64,000 bases of DNA. Origin: Schistosoma haematobium (lineage: Eukaryota; Platyhelminthes; Trematoda; Strigeidida; Schistosomatidae). The notes beneath the pieces were generated by a model. The model was not told the DNA's origin. It saw only the letters and a program-made list of their open reading frames with translations, and ran no database searches. The DNA is taken from contig NC_067200.1 in assembly GCF_000699445.3 (NCBI RefSeq), positions 16,870,510 to 16,934,509 on the forward strand, given 5' to 3'. Positions 36,019 to 50,250 of this stretch are shown here, piece after piece. The number at the start of each line of letters is the position of its first letter. Within the stretch, counting starts at the first letter, position 1. The translations under genes and the position numbers were made by a program.

Positions 36019-36720
36019 TTAATGAGTACTTTGGCGCAGTAATTTATCTCTTGATAATAGACGTCCACTACAACATTTCGATATAGCGGAATGAGTACCG
36101 TCGATATTGATCGACGTTGTGCTAGATGAACTTGTTGTGTCAAGTGGTATTGATTTGGCTGGTTGATGTAGACTAATATCATTATTATTAACAGTTGTGA
36201 TGGAAGCACTAAAACCAGTTAATGCTGAATTAGCATGTTTATAATTAGTATCAGATGTGACAAAATAATCTTCAAAAAATTCAAATAGAACTGAGAATGT
36301 AGGACGTTTTTCTGGACAGCTATCCCATATCCGTAATAACATATCATATATTGGTTGTGGACAATTCACTGGACGTGGCATACGATAACCAGTACTAACT
36401 TGATGCAATGTCTCTGTGTTATTCATTGATGGATAAGGAACTTGGCCTAGTGTAATTAATTCATAAATAACAATACCAAATGACCAGACATCTGATTTTA
36501 TTGTAAAACGACCCATTAATGCAGCCTCTGGTGCTGTCCATTTAATTGGGAATTTTGTACTTTTCTGAGCCATATATGTAGAGTAGTGATCTTCCACCAT
36601 ACGAGCTAAACCAAAATCAGCTACTTTAACACAATTATTTTCTCCAACTAAAATATTACGTGCGGCTAAATCACGATGAATATAGTGCTCTTTTTCCAAA
36701 TAAGCCATTCCATTAGCAAT
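36019..36720 (-). CDS. Src-family kinase terminal exon, unit 2, intact frame
   Basis: The same 233 residues as the unit 1 exon, including the catalytic motifs, the regulatory-type Tyr tail and the Ser/Thr-rich extension. It is the nearest fully intact version to the upstream kinase exons (54838-62940), about 18 kb downstream of them on the minus strand. If the unit 3 frameshift is real, a full-length kinase needs splicing to this exon or to the unit 1 exon. Confidence 0.85.
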   Translation of the reverse strand: MANGMAYLEKEHYIHRDLAARNILVGENNCVKVADFGLARMVEDHYSTYMAQKSTKFPIKWTAPEAALMGRFTIKSDVWSFGIVIYELITLGQVPYPSMNNTETLHQVSTGYRMPRPVNCPQPIYDMLLRIWDSCPEKRPTFSVLFEFFEDYFVTSDTNYKHANSALTGFSASITTVNNNDISLHQPAKSIPLDTTSSSSTTSINIDGTHSAISKCCSGRLLSRDKLLRQSTH

Positions 36721-36800
36721 CTATTATGATAAAGAATAAAGACAAAACAGAAAACAGATTAGGTAATTAGAAATGCATAGTAAATTGATCCACACACGGA

Positions 36801-37215
36801 ATCATCAGCACTGGAGGATTGGTGTCTGATAAAATCTCAGCACACATTCGAAAAGCCAGATAGATTTACGCCAACTCTCGATACTTGTGACGCAAGTTAG
36901 ACAACCGTCTACCAACCAGTTCCTGAGTATAGTGTGCAGAATTCCTCACTGTATTACTCTATGCCTGTGAAACTAACTAAGGTAGTAAAGGTTGTGAGCA
37001 CACTGCGACATTTTAATTATACTTACATTCAAAGCGCTCTTCCTGAATATTGGGATAATGGAGTAGGTGATTACGAGATTAGACGCAAGGTACTGGGTAA
37101 ATATGGTACATCAACTGACAATGTAGTGAATATTGATTGACTGAGGAACATGAGTTGAGTATCCCCAAATACCGTCCATCTGGACAGGCGGTGTTTGCAG
37201 CTGTAGTCATAAGTT
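36801..37215 (+). mobile_element. RTE-like fragment in kinase intron, unit 2
   Basis: Equivalent of 20268-20682 in unit 1, with the same broken frames. Confidence 0.6.
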
Positions 37216-37227
37216 TTTAATTCAATA

Positions 37228-37551
37228 TGTTTACCCAGTATAATATTTGCTTTATTTTCAATGTAATATTTCAATCAGTTCAACACTGATTTATTTTTCT
37301 ATGGTGTTTCTACAACATGACATATTGTCTGTATCAAATTAACGTGAACTATGGTCAGCATGACGTGCAACTTGCAACGTACAATTTCCTTATGATTTCA
37401 TATATGTGACTTCATTCTAATTAATAATCGAGTGGGTATACAAATCAATATATAAATGAGTGTATTTTCTACTAGAGTGGTCGGTGTCGTGTTTTTGATG
37501 TGAATAAATCTCCATTTGTACCAGCAGTCTATTGTGTTTTTACTTCGTATC
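37228..37551 (+). mobile_element. LTR-like repeat L2, unit 2
   Basis: Equivalent of 20695-21018. It carries AATCGAGTGGG where units 1 and 3 have AATCGAATGGG, one of the few true base differences between units. Confidence 0.55.
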
Positions 37552-37742
37552 GTAGGAGTTGTAGTGGTTCCATTTCCAAGTTTGAGCTACAGTATTGAGG
37601 AACTGCAATGGTTCTCGACTGATATGTAAAAGCGGTAAGACTTCCCTCCCTCCCCAACGAAGTCGATATATGTCTGACCTCAGTGACTGCCCAGATATAA
37701 TAGTTTATATTTTAGTTACTACACTGCTGACGGAGACAGTTC

Positions 37743-38147
37743 TTAGGCTAAAATAACAAAATGCTTACATAGAAATTGTTTTCCAACATGAAAAATGAAT
37801 AAACCAGGTGGAAACATATTCATAGTTGGGTGTACAATAATAAAAGATATGTATTTTTGGGATATTAGGAAAATATTATAAAGTATCTTACCCATGTATT
37901 TCATTTCGGAGCTTCGAAATTTGAAGGCATTAACTGATGCTGATGGATTTATTTTGGGAGCAAGTTCTGACCAAACAATCAAATAATTTATTGGAAGTAC
38001 TACTGAACCAATAATATGATATGAATTCCCATAGTATTTGCTTCCATAGTATGCTAATATTCTAATGAGTATGGAGAGCATGTACACTACATCTTTGAAA
38101 TAGATTCCTTTAGATGAACCATCTGTATTCACCAACTTTAGTGACAC
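37743..38147 (-). other. Open reading stretch with donor-like end, unit 2
   Basis: Identical to the unit 1 frame at 21210-21614. Its identity only reflects the recent duplication and is not evidence of selection. Confidence 0.25.
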
Positions 38148-39079
38148 TTAATCTGACATTTCGGTTGTACATTTTAATCATTCTGAACCAGTATAACTAT
38201 CATTGAGATCTGCATCAGGTAAACGTATTGATTTTTCATGCTGTTCATGACACTGACAATCAATATTTTTGAAGAAGTTTAAGTATCCACTCTGCTATCC
38301 AAAACCAAATTATATTGTTAACCACTTGTCTAGTCAGAAATTCAACAATGCAAGCACATTATATTGAGATTTTAAGTAGTTGTAGGTAGTTGACAGGAAA
38401 ATCTAGGATTCTGGTTATTTGGCACTACATTAGACTTTTGTGGAATCAGTGTAAAGTATGGAGAGACCAAAAATCTCGTTTTGAAGGAATAACACCAACA
38501 ACAAAAAAATAGGCAAAGTTAATGTACAGAACAAGAACCTTTCTCCATAATTTCTACGTGATCAAGTGAGCCTGTGAATTAGGAAACAAATCAAATCAAT
38601 TGAATTACGTCCCGACATTATTATTTATAATTTCAAGTAATAAACCTAAAGTAGAAAATGCTTATAATCAATGAAATTTAATGTAATTAGTCCTTTTGAT
38701 AAATCTGTATAGTATAATAAGAAGACGAATATTCTCAGAACAATGTAATAATGTTCGAAACGTATTGCGCTAACACATTGCATACTTCTTATTAATCTAA
38801 TGTAAGTTCAAATCAATGAAAATGTTATCTTTAATCATCATTCGATATGTTATCTTCATGATCAGATAAATTGACCAATGATATAAGTCGATACATGTTT
38901 TGGCAATATGTCTATCACACAATTTAAACCAATCTACTTTAAGAAAGGTGTGAGGCGTGATTTGTAATCATATGACCTTGAAACAATGAGTTTGGCTGAT
39001 TGAAAAGGAATAAAGTGATGCTAGTATATTATGTTGTGTCAGGTATAAAGTCACGTTGTTTATCCGTTAATTCTGGCTC

Positions 39080-42000
39080 ATGCTTTCTTGGTCTACAATC
39101 ATTAGTCTCTTGATTAATGCCAACATAATATTATTGAATGCTTTTCCAGTCAGAGATACACCTCCACAACTGCTTGGTTTGATGTATGCTGAAGAAACCA
39201 AAAGCTCACGAGAACGATACCAGCTTAAACATGATGAAACAAATCCGAACTCTTCAATGTATATTTATGATTACCATAATGAAGGAGATGCTATATATGT
39301 GGTAATCAGTATTTCTAAAAAGGACTTGGAGTTTGTAGACAATTATCAGATCAAACCTGTTATATGCTTAATCAGCTACAGCAGTCATGTGCCTTTAGCT
39401 TTATCCTATGACTTGGATTTTACGTTATCCGCAGAGCTTGTTAATCAATCGTGGTATTGGTTACCACATTCATTAAATGCGAGTACAAATATATCAGTTT
39501 ATATATTACCAAAATTAGTGGGACTAGACTATTTGGTATTTTGGATTCGTCAAGCGAAACCAAAGCATGGATATATTAGTCCTACTCCTTGGTTTGCCAA
39601 TAATTCTGAGACCCTCAGGAAGCAATATTTCGACAGTTTAGTAATTGACTATCGACTCAATGTCTCTTTATATAATAACCAGGATTATAATGATGACAAC
39701 AATAAAAACAACACAATGGGTTTTCCCGTAATTGTAACTGCAGATAAAGGCATTGTTCATCTAGTTTTCCGTATCATCGTCATAATCATGGTGACTGTAT
39801 TCACATTCACAATGGGGTGTGATTTGGAAGTTCCTTTGATCCTGCATCATTTCAAAAGACCCATTTCTGTATCAATTGGGTTCTTTTGTCAATTTTTTTA
39901 TGCCATTGGTAAGTAGTGTGTCTATTTTAAAAAAAGTTGGGAATATTCAGTCAAATAAGTATTATAGTCTTCAGTCCCAGTATCAGAAGGGGTTTTGTGG
40001 TTAGTGTGGTAATGTGTCGCTCAATTTCGTGGATTGGTTGAAGTTAGACATTAACACCGTTAGATGCTGCTTCAGTGGTCTAGAGGTTAAGCGTTCGCGT
40101 GCGAGATCGATAGATCGTTGTTTCGAATCTCGCGAGGCAGGATCGTGAATACGCACTACTGAGGAGTCCCACAGTAGGACGAAACAGCCGTCTAGTGCTT
40201 CCAGGTTTTCGATGGTGGTCTAGCTTCAACTGACTCATGATCTCAACTATTAAAATTACTTCAGTTTCAGTTTGGAAAGGATAGGAAGCTGGATGTCTTG
40301 TGTTATTCTTGGTAATGGTGGTGATGAGAAACGACGACATATAACGTGTTTTTTCTTCAAACATGTAAATGATTACTGTACACATAAGAATCACATAAGA
40401 GTGAAAATATGCGTAAGACTAAACTTTCGTATAAGTTAATATGTATTCGTGTAAGTCGGTGTTTAGGTACAACATTTGTGGAGCCGAATAAAATAACAGA
40501 GACAAATCAAAAAAAGAAATGTGCTTTTGTGTACTGAAAAATGTACAAAATCAGTTGAATATGAGGGGTTCAAACTAATCTAATAATTTACTTTACTTAC
40601 TTACGCCGACCAGCATTCTCCAACCCACTCTGTCCTGGCCCTTCCTTTCTAGTTCTATTCAATTTTTGTTCATTCTTCTCATGTCTGTCTCCATTTCGCG
40701 GCTTAATGTGTTCTGTGGTCTTCCTCTCCTCCTTCGGCCTTGAGGGTTCCATGTTAGGGCTTGCGTTGTGATACAGTTGGGTGATTTCCTCAATGTGTGT
40801 CCTATCCACTTCCAGCTCTTCTTCCTCCGCTAGGAACTGGTTTGTTCTCTCCCATAGTAGGTTGTTGCTGATAGTGTCTGACCAACGGATGTGAAGTATT
40901 TTGCGTAGACAGCTAATAATAAACACCTAATAATTTGAAATCAGTATTAAATCTATTAAACATAATGAAGCGTCTTAGAAAAACTGATAAATCAACCTTA
41001 CATTTAAATGAATTAGTAAACAGCCTATCATAAGTGATAGGTATCATTACCAAGGTTTAACTTGATAATTTCGAATAAATTGAGCATTGAGTAGATTGTT
41101 ACAAATAAAACTGATATACTTGTAGATAACTCAATGAGTGGAAGGAAAATTAAATTTTCTGACGTTTCGTGACTTAGTGTAAGCCACTTCTTCGAACGAT
41201 AAATAGCCAAAACAAAATCCATGTTTTAATAGTACAACAGAACAACAAAAATATTTAAACTTGGATTTATTTTGTTTTGGTTATTTATTCTCTGAAGAAG
41301 TGGCTTACACTAAGTCACGAAACATCAGAAAATCGAATTTTTCTACTCATTGGGATATCTACTAATATATTAGTTTTACTAATACCATAAGTGATGTATA
41401 TTTTAGCAATTTTCATGCCTACTACTCTTTCAAACTATGATCCAATGCTTAGTGTTCAGTGAAGTTGAAATGAATAATAGAAGATTTAGACTTGGAACTA
41501 AGTAATCAATTGTTGACATTCTCTACGTGGTTTTATTGAATAGTGCGATATCATCTATAGGAAATCATAATGTAATTAATCTTCAAAAAAAAGATTTTTT
41601 AAAAATTCGATGTATATTCTGTTACTCGATGACATGATGAAAATTTCAGTATTCCTTTGTTTATCCCAAAATTGTATTGCTACATGATGTTGGTAGTATC
41701 ATATCAAATCTGTACCATCAAAATATCTTCGACTACTTGAGCTAAAGCGCAAAGCTAACCAAGTTCATTTTAAGATAATTGGTTATCTTTATTAATTTCG
41801 TCCCAGTAACTAATTATTTGTTTTCATATTAAAATTTGAATAGTACCGATTGGGTATGATTTAACCATGCTACTTGGTTGGGTCTGAGTTCTGACTCGAG
41901 CTAAGTGTTTAAACTAATCTGCTAAATATCTAATAGTTCTTAATTCTATTTAGTGTTAGTAATTTCTATTGTCATTTTGTCATTCATGATAGCTTATCAT

Positions 42001-44389
42001 TTCTTTCCGTTGTCAGTTGTTTACATTTGTGCTTCTCATACTAAAAACAAATATTTAAGCATCTACTTACTTGTTCTACATAAGGTATTTAAAACAAATG
42101 CTTAATCGCAGACAATTCAGTTTATTATAGAATATGCATATTTCTAACGATAAAATGCAGAATAGTATGTTATATACTTGCTATAACCGATTGTGGTCAC
42201 GTATAGTTTAAGCTAGAGAAACTGGTTTATTGGATTCATTCAGATAGTATGAGTGATTGATGTATTTTTCTCAAGAATATGGTGCTTTTGCCTGATATCT
42301 GATAATATTAATTTTACGACACATATAATAATAATAATAATTTTCAGCATGATTTAATCGGCCAATCTATGAAATACTGTTACCTTCTTATATAGAGCTT
42401 TTATAAAATTGCATACCCTTTGTTTATATTATTAGTTAATTTAATGCGTACAAATTCACTGAATTTTTCAGGTAAATATCACGTAGTATGAAGTGGATAG
42501 GATTTCATCTATGTGATCATTATGAAATATCTTTACATGATCCATGATGTCACTGTGTAATGATAATCCTTCGGGAAATATCATTTGAAACTACACATTA
42601 TCTGTTAACATTAGGAACTTTCAGACTATACACATCAATTTACAACCTGGTTTTTCAGAAGGATTCTTCATCGTTAACTATGAGTATATCGATAGATAAG
42701 TGTGATATAACTTGTGAATCGGAGTCATTCAATGTACCCATATTTATTGAGTGAAAATAAAATTTGATAACTCATATGATGATTTCTATTTTTATGTAGT
42801 TAGTTATTATTTAGTATTTGTCGACGTAGATGTTTTATGATATTCTCGAAATTCCATGATAAGTCCCTACTTGAACAGATGAATTTATGAAAATTAGATT
42901 TTCCTTATTAAAACTATTTTATATTCAGATAATGCGTTGCTTAAAAACTAAATTGATTATTTATATAACTGTATTTTAGATTGCGTTTGGTATAGCAAAA
43001 ATTATACCAATTAGGTCGGATTTTGGCTTTGGTTTACTTACTATTGCTTGTTCTCCAGGTGGTGGTGCCAGTAATGGTTGGTGTCTTCTACTCGGAGGTG
43101 ATATTAACTTGAGTATATTAATGACATTCATTAGTAGTTTATCGGCTCTTTGTAAGTTCAATCTACTAACAGTTTGATAAAATTTATTTCATATATGAAT
43201 CTTTTGTAAGTATTTAGTAATATACTTTTTGCATTTATTATAAGTAACAAGTTTGTCTGGAACTGTTTAATCTATTCAGCCATAAAGAAGCTTTACTAAA
43301 AAAATGTATATTAACTTATAATAGGGTTACATCTATTACTGTTCAAAACAAAACAAACTAATTTTGTAGTGTATTAACCGACAGAATTTATGTTTAGTTG
43401 AGAAACTTTTATAATTCATAGTCTATAAATCTGTTTATTTTGTTTTAGTATTTCTTTTATGTTCATTATTTCATTATACTTTGATCAGTATTTCATTTAG
43501 ATGTTTAATTAACTTATCAATAGTGAATATACTTTTCTAAATTCCAGTTTTTATTTACCACTAATAGAAACCATTAAGATATTAGAGTATGGTGTAAGTA
43601 TTTATTTGCCCCTAAATGCCTTGGTACGGTTGAGAGTAGGGATAGTCAGCTCACCCTCTCGAAATGTTCTCACATAGTCACTACTAGGGAAGTCTTACTC
43701 ACTGCCTTCTCGGAGCAGGGGTGTTTTTTGTTTACGAAATCGAAAGGACTTAAAGCGAATGTCCTGCGCTTTAATCGGGCTGGTGGACACGGAAAGTTTT
43801 TACATTTTCTCAGAAGTAGATTGTTGAATGGTAATTCATTTTTTAGCATTACATAAAGGGATTGCTAAAAAAATCCTGGTTAAATGACCCACCTTTTTGT
43901 TTATAAAATGAATTGAATAAGTTAAGCAATCAATATACCAATATTCTTTCAACTGTACGATGAAATTCAGTTTTGAATATATTTCAAAGGATATAAGTGA
44001 AGTATATTGATGTGAGAGATTTAGTTAGGACAAATACATCAAACATTTGTCTTCATATTCTATACAAAATAATTCATTACTGTGAATGAGTTAATTCTTA
44101 AAAGTTTGTTATCGTAATAAGAACATTTAAAATCTACCTAGAAAACAAAGTAAGTTATCACCACCAGTGTTAAATAATAAACCTTAGATATTGGTTATTC
44201 GCTAGAGGTAGACAAAATTTTAGACCATACAACTTCTATATTCTAATTAACCGACTTATTATTAAGTATTTAAAAAATAGCCATGTCAACTTATCATTTA
44301 TAAGTTGTATCATCGTCAAAATGAAATTTGATCATCTCCAACATTGTATAGTCGTTAGATTGTTCACGATAATAATAATAATAATAATG

Positions 44390-44444
<55 letters not shown>

Positions 44445-46031
44445 TAATAATAATAATGATAATAATAATAATAATAATGTATTTGTCACTTCTTCGGCAG
44501 CAACTCATAGGAAATCGTGAAACACCTAAAATTCAACGTTTCTACCCATTGTTATACTGAAAAATATTTTTATTATTTCTATTTGGATAATTTGGTTTTA
44601 TCAGAAGGGGTTTTGTGGAGATTTTAGTAATTTCAATAGTTGAAATCATAAGTCAATTAAAGCTAGACCATCATGGAAAACCTGGAAGCACTGGACAGCC
44701 GTTTCGAACGCTTCTGATAATAATCATCTGCTCACTAGTGACTGACTTCAAGAGGCATTTCCTGGAGTTCTAGTGTGAAGCCGTGACCAGTGGAGTTTAA
44801 CAAGGTCTGTTGTGAGATATCAGCTCACTGAAGACAATAGTGTAAAGTTGTGCGATTTCGTGGATTGGTTTAAGTTAAACATTAACACCGTTGGATGCAG
44901 ACTCAGTGCTCGCGCTGGAACATAGTTTTATAATATTTGGCATCCTTGAAAAGGGGAACACATTTGATTAATAATTATTTGAGATATGGAGGAGGTTAAG
45001 AGCAGCAACTCCTGGTGTGTTGCTTCTTTGGTTGATTTGTTTTATATCCACACGAAATTGGACACATTGAAATCAATAAATTAACAAGAAACTATATTAA
45101 ATAATTTCAATACTGTTAGAATGTTTTCATAAATAACATTAAGAATCAATCAATACTAAAGAACTGTTTCCCTTTGTAAATGAATTATTAATCTTTAATC
45201 TCTGTTATACTGTTTCACAGGACTGTGTATAATAATGTCATAAATCGTGGTAACCGTTATTTTTGTATTCATTTCTTGTTTCATTTTTTTTATTTATCTA
45301 CAGTCATGATGCCTTTTCTTCTATTCATCTACGGTCGATTCTTCATTGATGTGACCAAAATAAAAATTCCGTACGTCAATATTGTCTTCCAGTTATTACA
45401 AGTAGCTATACCCGCATTAATGGGTTTAGGTCTACGTATATGGAAACCGAAATTGGCTGTTAAATGCACAAAGTTAACACGTCCATTATTTTATGTATTC
45501 ATAGTATTCTTTTTAACTATTGGTGTGTACATTAACTGGTCCTTAACTCGTCTATTAGGTGTATATCCTTTACTTATTCTTACAAGCGCATTATTACCTT
45601 GGCTTGGCTTTTGTATAGCATCATTATTTACATTAATTCTACGACAATCACGTAAATTAGTTATTACAGTGGCCTTAGAGACTGGTATACAAAATATTGG
45701 TGTTGGAATACTTGTTTTATTGTATACAATGCCAAAACCAATTGGTGAATTAGGTGCTATCATGCCAATTACTGTAGCTATACTTACACCTATTCCTTTG
45801 TGCCTAATATATTTAGGCTTAGTAATCAAGCGTAAATGTTTTGACCATCAGGATGAGCCTGTTATTCATGATCCTTGTGAAATTGAACCCCTCAGTACCA
45901 CGAAAATAAGTAGTAAATGCAGTAATGACATTATGAACCCACCAACTGATACCATTAAATCACCGACACAAGTATCGTTAACAGATACAACTGTTACCAT
46001 AAACACCACTGTCCCTCATGAACGTATGTAA
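39080..46031 (+). CDS. SLC10-family gene, unit 2, frame broken by 2 nt in exon 1
   Basis: Exons 39080-39908, 42980-43151 and 45304-46031 correspond exactly to the unit 1 gene. In exon 1 the T-run before ATGCCATTG has 7 T instead of 9, so the frame shifts 9 residues before the donor and the expected QFFFMPL becomes QFFYAIGK. The rest of the SBF domain would be lost. Everything else, including ectodomain, CSPGG exon, ALETGIQN and the Ser/Thr-rich tail, is unchanged. Because the fault is a homopolymer, it may be a sequencing error and the gene may be intact; otherwise it is a young pseudogene. AATAAA follows at 46439-46444. Confidence 0.8.
39981..40250 (+). mobile_element. tRNA-derived SINE with hammerhead, unit 2
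   Basis: Copy of 23451-23720 in SLC10 intron 1. Confidence 0.75.
40153..40198 (+). ncRNA. Type I hammerhead ribozyme, core intact (unit 2)
   Basis: Identical to 23623-23668: stem I GCACTA/TAGTGC, core CTGAGGA, GAAA, and predicted cleavage after 40192. Confidence 0.7.
40593..40928 (-). mobile_element. Non-LTR retrotransposon C-terminal fragment, unit 2
   Basis: Copy of 24063-24398, with the same frameshift and the same lost 3' bases. Confidence 0.7.
41149..41340. repeat. Foldback in SLC10 intron 1, unit 2
   Basis: Copy of the inverted repeat at 24619-24810. Confidence 0.7.
43609..43796 (+). mobile_element. Fragment of RTE-derived short element, unit 2
   Basis: Copy of 27080-27265, with small G- and T-run length differences. 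Confidence 0.55.
44368..44479. repeat. (AAT)n microsatellite, unit 2
   Basis: Equivalent of 27837-27939 but three AAT repeats longer, which gives a simple marker to tell the units apart. Confidence 0.95.
44602..44913. mobile_element. Rearranged SINE composite, unit 2
   Basis: Copy of 28063-28375, with the same internal join. Confidence 0.6.
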
Positions 46032-46741
46032 TAGAACTCGTGTAAAGTCAGGTTGGTGGTGTATTTCTCACTGCCTTCTATTTTTGAATAGCAATAATTT
46101 TGTAGTGTGATAATATGCAAATCTTTTTAGTTTTCTATAGAACCATTTCAGTTCTAAATTGAACTCTTCTCAATTCATCTATCATTGATCTTATCAAGCA
46201 CAGTATCTTATTTTCCTCGTTTTAAAAAATGTAATCAGATTTCAGGAAATAGAATAATCATTCTTACCTACACAAATATAGACGTAATTTAAGTATCTTG
46301 ACAATGGGTTTCTTTTTTTTGAATTTCAAAGCATTCATTTTTACTTGTTTTCTCTGATTTATTGTCCTACCCTTAGTTTTGTGATAAATGTTCTCTTTTC
46401 GTAGAATAAGATTCTGTTTTAGTCAAGTTCAGTGAAAAAATAAAAACTTCCCAACTGTGAAAGTCAAAACCTTAATTTATCCATCATGAACAGTAGCAAA
46501 TAAATGTAAAGAGAATGAATGGAACATACTTAATGACTTATTAAAAATAATGAAGACAATTCAGCAAAGGAAATTTTCTTTTGGGCATTATTGTCTTTTT
46601 AAACGATCCAGTTGTATTTATAAAAACGTCTTTTTTTACATTTGGTCATCGTAAAATAGACGAATGTTACTAAATTATCAAAAATGATTAATTTTATTCA
46701 AACACTGACTGAAAAAGCCTATGAAACTGAAAGGTGTTTCA

Positions 46742-47041
<300 letters not shown>

Positions 47042-47536
47042 CTATTATGATAAAGAATAAAGACAAAACAGAAAACAGATTAGGTAATTAGAAATGCATA
47101 GTAAATTGATCCACACACGGAATCATCAGCACTGGAGGATTGGTGTCTGATAAAATCTCAGCACACATTCGAAAAGCCAGATAGATTTACGCCAACTCTC
47201 GATACTTGTGACGCAAGTTAGACAACCGTCTACCAACCAGTTCCTGAGTATAGTGTGCAGAATTCCTCACTGTATTACTCTATGCCTGTGAAACTAACTA
47301 AGGTAGTAAAGGTTGTGAGCACACTGCGACATTTTAATTATACTTACATTCAAAGCGCTCTTCCTGAATATTGGGATAATGGAGTAGGTGATTACGAGAT
47401 TAGACGCAAGGTACTGGGTAAATATGGTACATCAACTGACAATGTAGTGAATATTGATTGACTGAGGAACATGAGTTGAGTATCCCCAAATACCGTCCAT
47501 CTGGACAGGCGGTGTTTGCAGCTGTAGTCATAAGTT

Positions 47537-49080
47537 GAAAGGAGTTTAATGTTTGTTGAACTAAAACGAGACGTCTGTCCGTGAAGTCACCAACTAATGG
47601 TCTAAGCTATGTAGTTAATTGAAGACTACCTGTTTGAATTCGCTTTCAGTAACCACTATCAGTGCTTGCAGACGTTAGGGGGCATGATCAAGAATTGGTT
47701 AATGTAGGGGGATGTATTCGTTTTATCTTCTCTTCGATCTTGAGTTTTAAAATTGTCCTATACTTTCTATTCCGCGGATTTCGTAAATTACATTATCCAT
47801 ACTTTATCTTTTCTACTACCACCGATACTTTGACTACTTCTAATACTCTGGTATTTGTTTTCATAACTTCATTCCATTACATTCATATGGTGTGGCAACT
47901 TAAACTGATACACAAATTAGTGAGAACGGAGTAAACCAATGATATGAATTATGTTTTACACTGACAACTAATCACAATTTGTCTAAACGTTGACATAATT
48001 CAACTTACCAACAAATATTTAATCTAGTAAATGTCTCATAGTCAAAGTATCACAACTAATTAACACTGATTACTGAATTATAGTGCCTGACCTTTTTAAC
48101 AACTTATGAAGAGATTATATACATAACTTATTATGTAAGTATATGGGAAGTGGTACCACATTAGTGGGCACCAACAATGTTCAGTTCTTTGTCATTAGTT
48201 CGACTAAAAGTCTGTCCTCACCCACTTATTTTTCAATCTGTGTTGAAAACAATGAAATAACAACTCTCAACAAACAGGAAACTGATATGTCTGGTGAAAG
48301 TGAACTGTAACTAGTTAATGACTGCAAAAAGACACATATATGTGAACTGAAATATGTCTGTAAATGTGTGGTATTTGGATGAATTGATGATTCCTTTGTA
48401 CTTCTTGAATGCTTGATTTCGATTTACAAATACAGTACATTCGTTTGTGGTTATCTAGTACTTCTTGATCAAATTGTGTTATTTCTGGGATTCTTAGTTA
48501 GCACTATAATTCAAACACTTCTAATTATCATAAAATGCCATAATATACTTTGAGTTAGGCCTGTTTCGTTTTTTAAAAAGCTTTTCAGATTAAAGTGTGA
48601 GAGAGTAGCCAAATAGTTGAGTATATAGTGCCAAGTGTAAGTACATACTTAAAGTGCACTCATGGAAACTATAAGTAAGCATCCTGGAATTCTGTTTCAG
48701 ATGCTAGATCCTCAGATATCACTTAGTAAACATCTCATTATTGTTATTTTATTTTGGAAACTGGAATTCATAATTGATGCACCGAAAACGCCCACTTTTA
48801 CCATAGTTTGTAATTCCCACTTACAAGAACCTCAAATTTCATTGTTTCTATTCCTCTTTTAGTACGCCATTATGTGACAATTTCCAAGGCCGTTTTTGTG
48901 CTGTATATATACGCATGAGTTGTGCGCTTGTCTTTTCGCGCGAAGGAATACTTGTGGGATTCAATTTCCTCTCGGTTGAATCTGGTCTTCACCCTCCAAT
49001 TGGCAGGGCTGGGGCCTAGTAGGATGGCTTAGCTTGACTTACTGTTGTGTTGCTAACTTTCGTTCTGTTCGTCCGTTTTA
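47537..49080. other. Spacer at the end of unit 2
   Basis: Equivalent to 30994-32537, including the MITE-like copy and the GC-richer end. No gene seen. Confidence 0.4.
48367..48530 (-). mobile_element. 164-bp MITE-like element, unit 2 copy
   Basis: Duplicate of 31824-31987. Confidence 0.65.
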
Positions 49081-49925
49081 GGTGATATCGTGATTTCTTC
49101 AAACCTAACAATATCAAACATTATATCAGGAACCAAGAGCTGTAAGTAGCTTAGTATTCCTCGTACCGATCTAATTCATCCATTAAAAGCACTGATGTAC
49201 AATGAAATTATGGACTGAGAAATACCGAAAGTGCCAAGCTTTTAGACGACCGAACAGAAATCAATTAACGCGATTGTGTATTTTCTTCAGTGAAGTAGAC
49301 GACGCGTGTTACAGATGTCAAGTAAGCACGTGACGAAGGCAGAAGGAATAAATATTACAAAGTGTGTGGGTAACCAAAACAAGATAAAATAACAGTCTGT
49401 GAGGTCACTGATTGTCATTCTGATTCACGTAAGGAAATGTAGTGATTCAAGATATAGCTTTTGAGATTTGTTTCCGAAGACTATAGTTGGTCAATCAAAA
49501 TGGTACAGATCCACAAACGCTTATTTCGTAGATTTTCAGTCGCATTGACTATCTATCCTCTCTTGCCTTGTACCCTTTGGCGAACAATCATGTGTCTCAA
49601 TGGAACAAAAAGTTGACATCAAAAAGTAGGGTTATAAGTTTGCATCTAGTTCTATCAAACATCAGTCGTTTATTGATGCTAACACAATAATCAGATTTGA
49701 CTGGTAGTCTGTCTTGTAGAATGTTTTCAAATTTTCAGGTAGTATGGAAGTCTCATTTCTGTTATTGTACTGAGTAGTAATTTTATGTAGTGAGAATACC
49801 ATCGACCGTAAACTGTCAGTAGTTGAGTGACGCTGTTTGAAGTGAAGGGAACAAAGTAGCGAAATTACATTTTACACTCATTGCAATTCATATTCAATCT
49901 TACTTCCATTCTTAAATTAATCTAA

Positions 49926-50250
49926 TGTTTACCCAGTATAATATTTGCTTTATTTTCAATGTAATATTTCAATCAGTTCAACACTGATTTATTTTTCTAT
50001 GGTGTTTCTACAACATGACATATTGTCTGTATCAAATTAACGTGAACTATGGTCAGCATGACGTGCAACTTGCAACGTACAATTTCCTTATGATTTCATA
50101 TATGTGACTTCATTCTAATTAATAATCGAGTGGGTATACAAATCAATATATAAATGAGTGTATTTTCTACTAGAGTGGTCGGTGTCGTGTTTTTGATGTG
50201 AATAAATCTTCATTTGTACCAGCAGTCTATTGTGTTTTTACTTCGTGTCA
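49926..50250 (+). mobile_element. LTR-like repeat L1, unit 3
   Basis: Equivalent of 16849-17173. Confidence 0.55.
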
